This document shows positions 38,922 through 47,922 of a stretch of 64,000 nucleotides of DNA, in pieces (the stretch's first letter is position 1; every line of letters starts with the position of its first letter). The position numbers and the translations under genes were made by a program. The stretch lies in contig NZ_KQ960955.1 in NCBI RefSeq assembly GCF_001553405.1, positions 1 to 64,000 of the forward strand, written 5' to 3'. The stretch comes from Megasphaera hutchinsoni (lineage in GTDB: Bacteria; Bacillota; Negativicutes; Veillonellales; Megasphaeraceae). Under the pieces are notes generated by a model that worked only from the letters and a program-made list of their open reading frames with translations, ran no database searches and was not told the DNA's origin.

Positions 38922-39359
38922 CTACTGTTCTAACTTCCCAATTTTTGCTACACGTTCAACATGACGCCCTCCATCAAAGGGTGTGTGTAAAAAGATACGA
39001 ATTACTTCTTTTGCGACACCTGCACCAATAATTCGTTCACCCATGGTCACAATATTGGCATCATTATGACGACGACCGTATTCAGCGGAAAACAAGTCAT
39101 TACATACGGCTGCACGAATACCTTTTACTTTGTTAGCAGCAATGCCAATACCAATTCCTGTACCACAAATTAAGATACCACGATCAAACGTACCCTCAGC
39201 GACAGCTATCGCCACTTTTTCAGCAATATCGGGATAATCACACCGTTCGCCCGTAAGGGTACCATAATCTTCTACCCCTATCCCTTGCTCCTGCAAATAC
39301 TGCTTAATCGTTTCTTTTAAATGAAACCCACCATGATCTGAACCAATCACTAATTTCAT
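38922..39359 (-). CDS. rpiB: Ribose-5-phosphate isomerase B
   Basis: A 145-residue RpiB. ATG at 39359 chosen over a GTG at 39368 because of the AGAGGCGG site. KLVIGSDHGGFHLKE start, ILICGTGIGIGIAANK active-site Cys loop, and RRHNDANIVTMGERIIG. Interconverts ribulose- and ribose-5-phosphate. Confidence 0.95.
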   Translation of the reverse strand: MKLVIGSDHGGFHLKETIKQYLQEQGIGVEDYGTLTGERCDYPDIAEKVAIAVAEGTFDRGILICGTGIGIGIAANKVKGIRAAVCNDLFSAEYGRRHNDANIVTMGERIIGAGVAKEVIRIFLHTPFDGGRHVERVAKIGKLEQ

Positions 39360-39418
39360 AAAAAGCACCGCCTCTCTTGTATTATAAAACCTTCTCTTTG
39401 TCCTGCAAAGACAATTAC

Positions 39419-40465
39419 TTATACTTCTATCACATGACCACCGGCTGCTTTTTTCATACGATTCATTACAGCCAATCCCAAACCTTTAGATATAACCCCT
39501 TCTGCCAAAATTACATCCACCCGATCCGTATCAAAGGATAACAACCCTGTATACAACTGGTTCGCTAAAGCTATCACATCGCCATGCGTTCCCCATACAT
39601 AGCAATGCTCAGCTGCTACGGCATCAGCCACTTCTTGACTAACTAGTAAACCTACATTTTGTCCCTTAGCCAAGGCCTCTTGATACGCCTGCCTGATAGA
39701 TGTGGCTACCCTTTCCACTGTCCCCACAAATACAACCATCGGTGCATTCGGGGCGTAATGTCTATATTTCATCCCTGGTGCTTTAGGCGTTCCTATTCCT
39801 TGTACCAACGGTGCATCTAAAACAACCGATTCGGCCACTTCCGCAAGCATAGTCGGCGTGACGCCACCGGGACGTAAAATCGTTACTTCCGCCGGTCCCG
39901 TACATTCAATAATAGTTGATTCTACCCCAATATGGCACATACCTCCATCAATAATCATATCAATACGACCATCCATATCATGTAACACTTCTGCTGCCGT
40001 CGTCGGACTAGGCCGAGTAGAACGATTAGCACTAGGTCCCGCCACAGGAACCCCTGCTTCTTGTAAAAAAGCCTGACAAATTGCGTGATCAGGGCAACGT
40101 AACGCCACCGTATCCAAACCACCCGTAGCCGCATCGGGAACACACGCTTTACGCGGTAAAACCAACGTCAACGGACCTGGCCAAAACCGTTCTATTAGTG
40201 CCTTTTCTAAGTGCGAGAAACGTGCTACAACAGCTGTTGCCCCAGCTAAATCAGGCACCGTCAAAATAAGCGGATTATCACTGGGACGACCTTTCGCTTC
40301 GTAAATGCGTTTACAGGCCCTCTCATCTAAACCATTGGCACCTAATCCATATACCGTTTCCGTTGGAAACGCTACTAAACCACCTTGCCGAATAATCTGT
40401 CCCGCCTTTTTCAACAGACCTCTATCTTGCTCTATATCTGCCATCGTAATTACACTTGTTTTCAT
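39419..40465 (-). CDS. Threonylcarbamoyl-AMP synthase (TsaC/Sua5 type)
   Basis: A 348-residue Sua5-type protein. ATG at 40465 lies 4 bases after the prmC stop. YrdC domain: GGLVAFPTETVYGLGANG, KGRPSDNPLILTV, GPSANRSTRPSPTTA; then the proline linker PKAPGMKYRHYAPNAPMVVF and a C-terminal Sua5 domain. Makes threonylcarbamoyl-AMP for t6A37 of tRNAs. Confidence 0.94.
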   Translation of the reverse strand: MKTSVITMADIEQDRGLLKKAGQIIRQGGLVAFPTETVYGLGANGLDERACKRIYEAKGRPSDNPLILTVPDLAGATAVVARFSHLEKALIERFWPGPLTLVLPRKACVPDAATGGLDTVALRCPDHAICQAFLQEAGVPVAGPSANRSTRPSPTTAAEVLHDMDGRIDMIIDGGMCHIGVESTIIECTGPAEVTILRPGGVTPTMLAEVAESVVLDAPLVQGIGTPKAPGMKYRHYAPNAPMVVFVGTVERVATSIRQAYQEALAKGQNVGLLVSQEVADAVAAEHCYVWGTHGDVIALANQLYTGLLSFDTDRVDVILAEGVISKGLGLAVMNRMKKAAGGHVIEV

Positions 40466-40469
40466 ACTT

Positions 40470-41327
40470 TCACTCTTTTCTAAAAACCATATGTCGCGAG
40501 ATATCACTATAATCTTTAATAACCTCTATCAACACATATTCCTGCGACCATTCAAACAACTGACGGACGGCCTTTTCTTGACCCTTGCCAATTTCGACTA
40601 TGCACAACCCGGACGCGTTTAAATAAGCTGGCGTTTCTATAGCCAAACGCCGATAAAAATCCAATCCATCCGTACCCCCAAACAACGCTCCTGCTGGATC
40701 ATACTGTACTTCTGGCGAAAGATGTTTCATATCTTCTGCTGTCAAATAAGGCGGATTCGACACGATAATCGAAAACATCTGTGCTGGCATAGCCGTACAC
40801 AAATCACGCTGTTGCCACGTCACCCGTTTGTCTACGCCCAACTGAAGAGCATTCTTTTTAGCAACAGCCAACGCCGCAGACGATATATCGACACCCACTC
40901 CAGTTGCCTTGGGTAAATAATACAACAAGCTCAATAAAATAGCCCCACTCCCCGTTCCGATATCTAATATGTGCAAAGAGTCTTCCATCCCCATATGTGC
41001 TACCACATACTCCACTAACAACTCCGTTTCAGGTCGTGGAATTAAGACATCTTGTGATACGAAAAAATCCAATCCCATAAACGCCTTTTTCCCCACAATA
41101 TGGGCTACCGAATACCCCCCTGCACGTTGCTGAATATACTGCCGATACTGTGCTAATTCCTCGGCATTTAACGGTTCATCATAATGTGCATACAAATAAA
41201 TTCTTTCTTTATGTAGCACATGTGCCAATAATATTTCCGCATCCAATCGAGGCGTTTCTTTGCCCTTTTGCTGAAAAAACTGCTGTGTCCACGTAAGGAC
41301 AGCACCAATCGTCCAAATCTTATTCAT
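40470..41327 (-). CDS. prmC: Release-factor glutamine methyltransferase PrmC
   Basis: A 285-residue SAM methyltransferase. [15 protein letters not shown] (SAM loop) and the substrate motif IIVSNPPYL. Methylates the GGQ glutamine of release factors. Overlaps prfA by 8 bases, the classical pair. Confidence 0.95.
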   Translation of the reverse strand: MNKIWTIGAVLTWTQQFFQQKGKETPRLDAEILLAHVLHKERIYLYAHYDEPLNAEELAQYRQYIQQRAGGYSVAHIVGKKAFMGLDFFVSQDVLIPRPETELLVEYVVAHMGMEDSLHILDIGTGSGAILLSLLYYLPKATGVGVDISSAALAVAKKNALQLGVDKRVTWQQRDLCTAMPAQMFSIIVSNPPYLTAEDMKHLSPEVQYDPAGALFGGTDGLDFYRRLAIETPAYLNASGLCIVEIGKGQEKAVRQLFEWSQEYVLIEVIKDYSDISRHMVFRKE

Positions 41328-42402
41328 TTGTTTCCGCCTGCATCAATTCAGCTCGTCTGGTTTCTGCTAACGCCTGAATAAATTCATCAATATCACCATT
41401 AAGCACATTATCCAATTTATATAAAGTCAAATTTATCCGATGATCCGTAACCCGTCCTTGCGGATAATTATACGTACGAATACGTTCACTCCGATCACCT
41501 GTACCAACCTGACTACGCCGTGCTTCCGTCACTTCTTTATTCGCTGCTTGTTGGGCCTGATCCAACATCCGTGCTTTTAACACCCGTAAAGCCTTTGCCC
41601 GATTTTCCAATTGCGACCGTTCATCTTGGCATTCGACAACAATCCCCGTTGGTATATGGGTCATACGCACAGCCGAACTAGTCTTATTGACATGCTGTCC
41701 ACCCGCACCGCTGGCTCGAAAATAATCGATCCGAACATCTTTCATATCCAAATCAATTTCCACATCATCCGCTTCTGGAAGAACCGCCACCGTTGCGGTT
41801 GACGTATGAATACGTCCACCCGCTTCCGTAACAGGCACTCGTTGAACCCGATGGACACCCGATTCATACTTTAACTTACCATACACGCCACTACCTTCGA
41901 CCGAAAAAATAACTTCCTTATAACCACCTAATTCCGGTTCGTTCGCACTAATCAAACTCGCTTTCCAACCAGACTGCTTTTCAATAAACTTCATATACAT
42001 GCGAAACAAATCGCCCGCAAATAAAGCCGCTTCATCACCGCCAGCACCGCCACGAATTTCCATAATCACATTTTTATCATCATACGGATCTTTAGGTAAC
42101 ATTAAAATATGAAGTTTTTCCTCCAAAGCCGCTTGTTTCTTTTCTAACGTACTAATTTCTTCTTTTGCAATACAAAGTAGCTCCTCATCACTATCAGGAT
42201 CATCCAAAATTTCTTGATCCCCCTTTACGGCATTCCTTACTTCTTTATACGCACGAAAGGTATCGACAATATCAACTAAAGAAGCGTGTTCTTTCGTCAA
42301 CTTCTGCCATTCCACTTGATTTGCTATCACCGCAGGATCACTAATCCGTTGTTCCAAATCCATAAATTTATTTTCAACTGCCTGCACCTTATCCAAAAAC
42401 AC
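41320..42402 (-). CDS. prfA: Peptide chain release factor 1
   Basis: A 360-residue class I release factor. PVT tripeptide in [17 protein letters not shown] identifies RF1 (UAA/UAG); [18 protein letters not shown] holds the catalytic GGQ. Full length, no programmed frameshift. Confidence 0.97.
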   Translation of the reverse strand: MFLDKVQAVENKFMDLEQRISDPAVIANQVEWQKLTKEHASLVDIVDTFRAYKEVRNAVKGDQEILDDPDSDEELLCIAKEEISTLEKKQAALEEKLHILMLPKDPYDDKNVIMEIRGGAGGDEAALFAGDLFRMYMKFIEKQSGWKASLISANEPELGGYKEVIFSVEGSGVYGKLKYESGVHRVQRVPVTEAGGRIHTSTATVAVLPEADDVEIDLDMKDVRIDYFRASGAGGQHVNKTSSAVRMTHIPTGIVVECQDERSQLENRAKALRVLKARMLDQAQQAANKEVTEARRSQVGTGDRSERIRTYNYPQGRVTDHRINLTLYKLDNVLNGDIDEFIQALAETRRAELMQAETNE

Positions 42403-42436
42403 GTTGTTCTCTCCTTTTCTCTTTATTTATAGCAAC

Positions 42437-43303
42437 CTACTCTGACGGTCTTACAGCTTGCAACGCCGCAATAGCCACTTCAATCTGATCAGGGTGAGGC
42501 TCGCGTGTCGTTTCATGTTGTAACCATAATCCCGGTTTAGTAAGTATTTTTACCCATCCCTGCGAAGTATCGATAGCATACCGAATAATTTCATAACTAA
42601 TACCTGCAACAAGCGGCATCAACAAAATCCTAGACAATACACGTATAACCAAATTAGGCCACCCCAAAAAAGCAAACACAAAAATAGAAATAATCATGAC
42701 AATAAGTAAAAAACTCGTACCACAACGGGGATGCAACCGACTATGCTTTTGCACATTTTCCACGGTCAGTGCTTCCCCTGCTTCATACGTCCAAATCGTC
42801 TTATGTTCCGCACCATGATATTCAAAAACACGTTGCATGCCAGCCGTATATGAAATACCCCTAATATATATTAAAAAAACAACTAAACGCAAAAAACCTT
42901 CTACTATATTCAACGCCACGGGACTCGTACCACTTCCCAAAAGAAGATGGGCTACATATGTAGGAATCAATAAAAAGAATACAATTGCGGCAATAATCGA
43001 ACACCCGATGACACCGATCATCCCTAAAGAAGACTCCTCCTCTTCTTCCTCTTCCCCAACAACTCGTGCGGCAAAAGATAAGCTCTTCATACCATAAACA
43101 ACCGCTTCACCTAAGGCAATGGAACCACGCAAAAATCGTTTTTGTAGTATCGGAAATCGCTGTGCAAGCGAATGAACAGAATCGCACTGAATAGTAATCT
43201 TCCCGTCCGGGGTCCGTACAGCCGTTGCAATCTTCTCCGGTCCACGCATCATAACACCTTCAATAACCGCTTGTCCACCAATATATACCCGTTCCTTCTC
43301 CAT
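42437..43303 (-). CDS. DUF1385 membrane protein
   Basis: A 288-residue protein; ATG at 43303 follows GGAG by 5 bases. The family start YIGGQAVIEGVMMRGPEKIA is clear, four or five membrane spans follow, with FEYHGAEHKTIWTYE and HPRCGTSFLLIVM between them. Commonly found between rpmE and prfA; function unknown. Confidence 0.92.
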   Translation of the reverse strand: MEKERVYIGGQAVIEGVMMRGPEKIATAVRTPDGKITIQCDSVHSLAQRFPILQKRFLRGSIALGEAVVYGMKSLSFAARVVGEEEEEEESSLGMIGVIGCSIIAAIVFFLLIPTYVAHLLLGSGTSPVALNIVEGFLRLVVFLIYIRGISYTAGMQRVFEYHGAEHKTIWTYEAGEALTVENVQKHSRLHPRCGTSFLLIVMIISIFVFAFLGWPNLVIRVLSRILLMPLVAGISYEIIRYAIDTSQGWVKILTKPGLWLQHETTREPHPDQIEVAIAALQAVRPSE

Positions 43304-43335
43304 TTCCACTCCTCATTTACTGACATACAAATAGA

Positions 43336-43355
43336 GCAGAGCATTTCTGCTCTGC
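43336..43355 (-). other. Hairpin between rpmE and the DUF1385 gene
   Basis: GCAGAGCA (43336-43343) pairs with TGCTCTGC (43348-43355), tetraloop; no adequate T-run, so probably partial termination or mRNA protection. Confidence 0.5.
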
Positions 43356-43376
43356 CATCCACTTGCAATATGATTA

Positions 43377-43580
43377 TTAAGCTTTTTTACCATACCGTTT
43401 ATTAAACTGTTCAATACGACCACGAGCTTGCTGTGCACGCTGCTGCCCTGTAAAAAAGGGATGGCATTTAGAGCAAATTTCAACACGAATTTCCGAGGCA
43501 GTGGAACGTGTTTCAAACGTATTGCCACAAGCACAAGTAACTGTAACCGTTTCATATTTCGGATGAATTCCTTCTTTCAC
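43377..43580 (-). CDS. rpmE: 50S ribosomal protein L31 (zinc-ribbon form)
   Basis: A 67-residue L31 with GTG start (GAGGTG 6 bases ahead). [20 protein letters not shown] and [14 protein letters not shown] give four Cys, the zinc-containing form. First gene of the rpmE-DUF1385-prfA-prmC-sua5-rpiB-upp-kinase run. Confidence 0.96.
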   Translation of the reverse strand: MKEGIHPKYETVTVTCACGNTFETRSTASEIRVEICSKCHPFFTGQQRAQQARGRIEQFNKRYGKKA

Positions 43581-43811
43581 AATTCACACCTCTTTCTTCT
43601 CTGACATACAAAATCCATACTAGGTAATTATATCATACAGAAAATCACATTGCAAGAAACCAATCAAGGAATACCTATTTGTTATCCTGTTCTAATAAAT
43701 ATATAAATTTAACTAATAAATGACCGTCACCCCTAAAACGTATTCATTTTTTATTAAACTTGTCATATATCACAATACCGCTAAAGAATGAACACACCTC
43801 TTGTTTTTTCA

Positions 43812-43840
43812 TTGACATAGAAAATCTTCCGTGCTAAACT
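43812..43840 (+). promoter_or_regulatory. metY-metA promoter
   Basis: TTGACA (43812-43817), 17-base spacer, TAAACT (43835-43840), start near 43847. The 43581-43800 stretch upstream shows no gene. Confidence 0.75.
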
Positions 43841-43846
43841 TACGTC

Positions 43847-44118
43847 CATAATCACAAAACAAGGCGATGAAGAGAAGAGTAAACAAAACGGACTGGCACA
43901 GAGAGTTCCCGTATGGTGAAAGGGAAAGCAGAAAATTTTGTTGAAGATGGCCTCGGAGCCGATTGGTCGAATCATTAAACCATCCGGGTGCACCCGTTAC
44001 AGTGCTATGGTATTCAAGACTACGGTCTGCGTACCTGAAGAGATTCGGTTTGTAAAAATCGAATAAAATTGGGTGGTATCACGGAGCTTCCGTCCCTTAT
44101 GGGATGGGGCTTTTTTTT
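43847..44118 (+). promoter_or_regulatory. T-box leader, probable methionine specificity
   Basis: About 270-nt untranslated leader. The T-box sequence GGGTGGTATCACGG (44071-44084) is followed by a terminator hairpin (44085-44110) and eight T. Stem I is visible: GGC and AACAAAA on the 5' side pair with TTTTGTT and GCC on the 3' side, leaving a specifier loop that contains GAAGATGG, so ATG (43947-43949) is the likely specifier for tRNA-Met. Uncharged tRNA-Met would favour the antiterminator and turn on metY-metA. Confidence 0.88.
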
Positions 44119-44153
44119 ATTATTCGACTGTGTATATAAGAGGAGGTAATCAT

Positions 44154-45440
44154 ATGAGCAACAACACAACGTATCAATTTGAAACATTACAACAACATGC
44201 AGGTCAAACAGCAGATCCCACCACAGGTTCTCGTGCTGTTCCTATTTACCAAACGACATCTTATGTGTTCAAAGACGCACAAGACGGGGAAGATCAATTT
44301 GCTCTACGCAAGCCTGGATACATTTATAGTCGCTTAGCAAATCCAACGCAAGAAGTCTTGGAAAAACGCATTGCTGCACTCGAAGGAGGAACCGCTGCCC
44401 TCGCAACTGCCAGTGGTGCATCCGCCATTGCATACAGCATCATCAACCTCGCCGGTGCCGGTGACGAAATCGTAGCCGCGCCTACCCTCTACGGTGGTAC
44501 GATAGAACTCTTTACCGATACATTTAAACACTTAGGCATTACTACTCGTTTTGCTGACATTGACGATTTGACATCCATTGAAAAAGCAATTACCGATAAA
44601 ACCAAAGCCGTTTATATCGAAAGCTTAGGTAATCCAGCCATTAATATTCCCGACTTTGAAACCATTTCAGCCTTAGCACACCGTCACGGTCTCCCTTTAA
44701 TCGTCGACAGCACTTTCGCTACGCCCTATCTCTGCCGCCCCTTAGAACACGGTGCAGATATCGTTGTTCATTCAGCTACAAAATTTATCGGCGGTCACGG
44801 CACCACCCTCGGCGGACTTATTATCGAAAATGCGTCCTTTGACTGGTGTGCATCTGGTCGTTTTCCTGAATTCACCTCACCAGACGCCTCATACAACGGG
44901 ATAAACTTTGCCGTTGACATTCCCAATGCCCCCTTTGTAACACGCATCCGGGCAAAATACCTCCGCGATTTAGGTGCGTGCATTAGTCCATTTAACGCTT
45001 GGCTTCTCTTACAAGGATTAGAAACACTATCCTTACGTGTCGAACGCCATGTAAGCAACGCTGAAAAAATCGCCACCTATTTATCTAAGCATCCCAAGGT
45101 CGCGAAAGTAAATTATCCATCCTTGCCCTCTTCACCGTACTATACATTAGCAAAAAAATACTTCCCTCGCGGTACTGGTTCCATCTTCTCATTTGAACTA
45201 AAAGACGGCTATGCGGCGGCTCGCAAATTCATTACAGACGCTACTATATTCTCTAACCTAGCCAACGTAGGAGATTCTAAATCTTTATTAGTTCACCCCG
45301 CATCTACAACACATCAACAATTATCTGAAGAAGCTCAACGAGCTTGCGGTATTACCCCAGGAACCGTGCGCATCTCCGTTGGTTTAGAAAATGTAACCGA
45401 CCTAATACATGCCTTAGACACAGCATTTGCTGGATTATAA
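44154..45440 (+). CDS. metY: O-acetylhomoserine sulfhydrylase
   Basis: A 428-residue PLP enzyme of the Cys/Met metabolism family. ATG at 44154 follows AGGAGG; the frame is open upstream through the terminator but that is leader. [34 protein letters not shown], and the PLP lysine in [36 protein letters not shown] is diagnostic for the long MetY form. Makes homocysteine from O-acetylhomoserine and sulphide. Under T-box control with metA. Confidence 0.94.
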   Translation: MSNNTTYQFETLQQHAGQTADPTTGSRAVPIYQTTSYVFKDAQDGEDQFALRKPGYIYSRLANPTQEVLEKRIAALEGGTAALATASGASAIAYSIINLAGAGDEIVAAPTLYGGTIELFTDTFKHLGITTRFADIDDLTSIEKAITDKTKAVYIESLGNPAINIPDFETISALAHRHGLPLIVDSTFATPYLCRPLEHGADIVVHSATKFIGGHGTTLGGLIIENASFDWCASGRFPEFTSPDASYNGINFAVDIPNAPFVTRIRAKYLRDLGACISPFNAWLLLQGLETLSLRVERHVSNAEKIATYLSKHPKVAKVNYPSLPSSPYYTLAKKYFPRGTGSIFSFELKDGYAAARKFITDATIFSNLANVGDSKSLLVHPASTTHQQLSEEAQRACGITPGTVRISVGLENVTDLIHALDTAFAGL

Positions 45441-45469
45441 ACGAATAATAAACAAGGAGAATCAGCAGC

Positions 45470-46396
45470 ATGCCAATTCAAATTTCTAATAATTTATCAG
45501 CAAAAAAACAACTACATGAAGAAGGAATTGCCACTATTGACAACCGCCTTGCCTTACAGCAAGACATTCGCCCCTTACGCATTCTAATTTTGAATCTTAT
45601 GCCCCTAAAAGAGCAGACGGAGTTGCAATTTTTGCGACTCCTCGGTGATTCACCCTTACAACTTGACGTGGATTTTTGCCATATGACATCTCATGCAAGC
45701 AAGCACATTGATAACTCCTATTTAGAAAAAAATTACCGTATATTCGAGGAAATAAAAGATGCCTACTATGATGGTCTTATCATTACAGGTGCACCTGTAG
45801 AAACAATTGACTTTACAGCTGTTGACTATTGGTCAGAATTAACGCAATACTTCGAATGGGCAAAAAGCCACGTGTTTTCCACCCTTTGCTTCTGTTGGGG
45901 TGCCCAAGCAGGCTTATATTATTACTACGGGGTCGAAAAAAAAACCTTACCCCAAAAATTATTCGGCATCTATGAATACGGTCTAACTGTTCGCAATCAT
46001 CCCCTACTGCGAGGATTTGATGATCGCTATTTTATTCCCCAATCACGTCATACATCTATCGATGATAGTCGCATTTATTTCACGCCCGCATTAGAAGTAC
46101 TATCTCGTTCTGATGAAAACGGTATTAATATTACTGGCACATGGGATCACCGCCGTTTTTTCGTACTCGGACACTTTGAGTACGATCGCTATACATTAGA
46201 AACAGAATATAAACGAGATAAGGCAAAGGGACTTCCCATTGACTTACCAAAACATTACTACCCCCAAAACGATGACGGCAAAACCCCTCGTTTCAACTGG
46301 TGCAGCTATGCCCATCTCTTTTACCACAACTGGCTAAACCTCGTTTATCAAGAAACACCTTATCACTTAGAAACACTAACTCCCTTAACAAAATAA
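45470..46396 (+). CDS. metA: Homoserine O-acetyltransferase (MetA type)
   Basis: A 308-residue MetA. Catalytic Cys142 in CFCWGAQAG, His in FIPQSRHTS, and Glu in GHFEYDRYTL. Residue 111 is Glu (ITGAPVETIDF); in this family Glu111 goes with acetyl-CoA use and Gly with succinyl-CoA, so acetylation is predicted, matching the downstream need of MetY. Starts 29 bases after metY. Confidence 0.93.
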   Translation: MPIQISNNLSAKKQLHEEGIATIDNRLALQQDIRPLRILILNLMPLKEQTELQFLRLLGDSPLQLDVDFCHMTSHASKHIDNSYLEKNYRIFEEIKDAYYDGLIITGAPVETIDFTAVDYWSELTQYFEWAKSHVFSTLCFCWGAQAGLYYYYGVEKKTLPQKLFGIYEYGLTVRNHPLLRGFDDRYFIPQSRHTSIDDSRIYFTPALEVLSRSDENGINITGTWDHRRFFVLGHFEYDRYTLETEYKRDKAKGLPIDLPKHYYPQNDDGKTPRFNWCSYAHLFYHNWLNLVYQETPYHLETLTPLTK

Positions 46397-46413
46397 ATAA
46401 AAAAAACACAAAC

Positions 46414-46458
46414 AAAATGTTCCTCTTCCCTAACACCATCGGAAAGAGGACCATTTTT
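46414..46458 (+). terminator. Terminator after metA
   Basis: AAAATG-TTCCTCTTCC arm pairs with GGAAAGAGGACCATTTT, then T-rich. Confidence 0.75.
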
Positions 46459-46551
46459 AATACAAAATTCACACATATACCAGTATCGTTTTACTACTTT
46501 TCTTACCATCATTCACCCTACAGCGAATATCTTAATCTCTTGAATACAACC

Positions 46552-46698
46552 TTATAAACTAAGCGGACCTCCCACAGTTGTACTAAAAACCAACGTGAAA
46601 GGTCCAAATAATATTATACTGCCACTAAAACGAAAGCCATCCCAGCCTAAATTTTTAATTTCTCTATATCCCTGCTTGGAGATACCAAGCGTATTCAT
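46552..46698 (-). CDS. Small coupled membrane protein, 48 aa
   Basis: ATG at 46698 overlaps the stop of the upstream membrane-protein gene (ATGA) and has GAGG 6 bases ahead. Product: MNTLGISKQGYREIKNLGWD then one hydrophobic span (FSGSIILFGPFTLVFSTTVG). No family recognised. The overlap argues that both proteins are made together. Confidence 0.5.
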   Translation of the reverse strand: MNTLGISKQGYREIKNLGWDGFRFSGSIILFGPFTLVFSTTVGGPLSL

Positions 46699-47102
46699 CC
46701 TTTTCCTCGCCGTGATAACAAATAGGTCACGATGAGCATGCCAACGACACCACCATACATAACGACAATCCACACAATATCGCGTCCGATAGTTGACCAT
46801 TCCCAAAAGGGCAATGTCTGCCACATACTTCGTTGCGACCATGCAATGATACTAAGAAGAAGCACTACGATAATCCACACACCCACAAAAGCATTCCGCG
46901 AAAGGGTGTATTCCTGTCTACCGAATACGGCTTCCGGTCTAGATAAATACGCAAAGGGAATCCCCAACGATAAAAGAGCATAGCTAATAACAGCAACGGT
47001 TGCACTTGAACCATTATGAATCGTATAGGCCCCAATGGGAATTGGAACAATAAAAAAACAAAGAAATATACTTTGTCGTATAATGTCACGCCACCAACTC
47101 AT
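46695..47102 (-). CDS. Hypothetical four-span membrane protein
   Basis: A 135-residue protein; ATG at 47102 follows AGGAGG by 6 bases. Four membrane spans (SIFLCFFIVPIPIGAYTI, TVAVISYALLSLGIPFAYL, FVGVWIIVVLLLSIIAW, IVWIVVMYGGVVGMLIVTYL), short tail RRGKG. Extended -10 promoter TGGTATACT at 47134-47142. No family recognised. Confidence 0.75.
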   Translation of the reverse strand: MSWWRDIIRQSIFLCFFIVPIPIGAYTIHNGSSATVAVISYALLSLGIPFAYLSRPEAVFGRQEYTLSRNAFVGVWIIVVLLLSIIAWSQRSMWQTLPFWEWSTIGRDIVWIVVMYGGVVGMLIVTYLLSRRGKG

Positions 47103-47598
47103 ACGTTTCCTCCTCACGGCTTTACTATATAGCAGTATACCATAAATTACCCTGCAAACCAATGAACCCCCTATGACTTAAATATCGGCTTCTACTTCTT
47201 GATCAAATTGACCTATCAAAAACTTCATAGCCTACTTCATGACCGCCGAATGAAAAAATTACATAATTGTCTAAAATGAAGCGATAAAAAAGCACCCCTA
47301 GTATATATTGTTTGAAGTCGTAACCATCTATTGATCCACACATCTCCAATTTTATATTTGAAATAATGCATATCGTCTTTAATTATGAAAAAGATATAAA
47401 GCTTAGGGCATTAGCAAACGATAGATAAATTCCCAGTCATTATCAAATGATGTAGACTTCAATAATGTGCTAAAAAGCTAGAATGAAATGAGAAAAAAGC
47501 ATTACAACGATAAAATAACAGACGAGGAATTTGAAGATTGGAAGTTATCTTACCCTAAAAACAAGATTTTTAAAATAGTAATATATACGCATAATATA
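47103..47598. other. Gene-poor stretch left of the defence island
   Basis: No complete gene. Promoter of the leftward membrane protein at its left end. An ATG at 47488 opens about 56 codons beginning MRKKHYNDKITDEEFEDWKL that run into the repeat; the ITDEEF wording is like the linker of some serine recombinases, so a decayed recombinase is conceivable but unsupported. Confidence 0.4.
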
Positions 47599-47784
47599 TA
47601 CGCAAAAAGACCGCAGCTTGAAACTACGGTCTTATTTTTTGTCCAAATGTAAACCACTTGGAACTATTATTTTGATTATTTTTTTTACTACCAGTACCAT
47701 TTAAGTACCAGTAGCCGTTTTTTATTCTCTTTATAGCTTGTAATCAAGGCATTTTAGAAAATTTTGCGATTATTCCCACTCGAT
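47599..47784. repeat. Left flanking repeat of the island (guaA-tail copy)
   Basis: About 90% identical to 54763-54949, including the hairpin AGACCGCAG...CTACGGTCT, the block with ACTACCAGTACCATTT, GCTTGTAATCAAGGCATTTT, and the terminal ATTCCCACTCGAT, which on the minus strand still spells Ile-Glu-Trp-Glu-stop (TAA here, TAG in guaA). Confidence 0.9.
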
Positions 47785-47922
47785 ATGTCCATTGATATCG
47801 TTTTGTATAAATGGCATAAAATTAAGGTTTTTATATCGGTTTTAGCTCTATTATCCATTTTATTTCTGTTTATTAAATTTTTTGCAAACATATTGCAAGC
47901 ACGAAATAGTAAACTAAATAAA

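Noticed and set aside
41320-42402. Release factor 2 with programmed frameshift
   Set aside because: The PVT tripeptide and continuous frame mark RF1.
47761-47870. Short minus-strand ORF across the left repeat ending Ile-Glu-Trp-Glu
   Set aside because: Only the last few codons match guaA; upstream codons do not resemble GuaA, so it is an attachment remnant rather than a gene.
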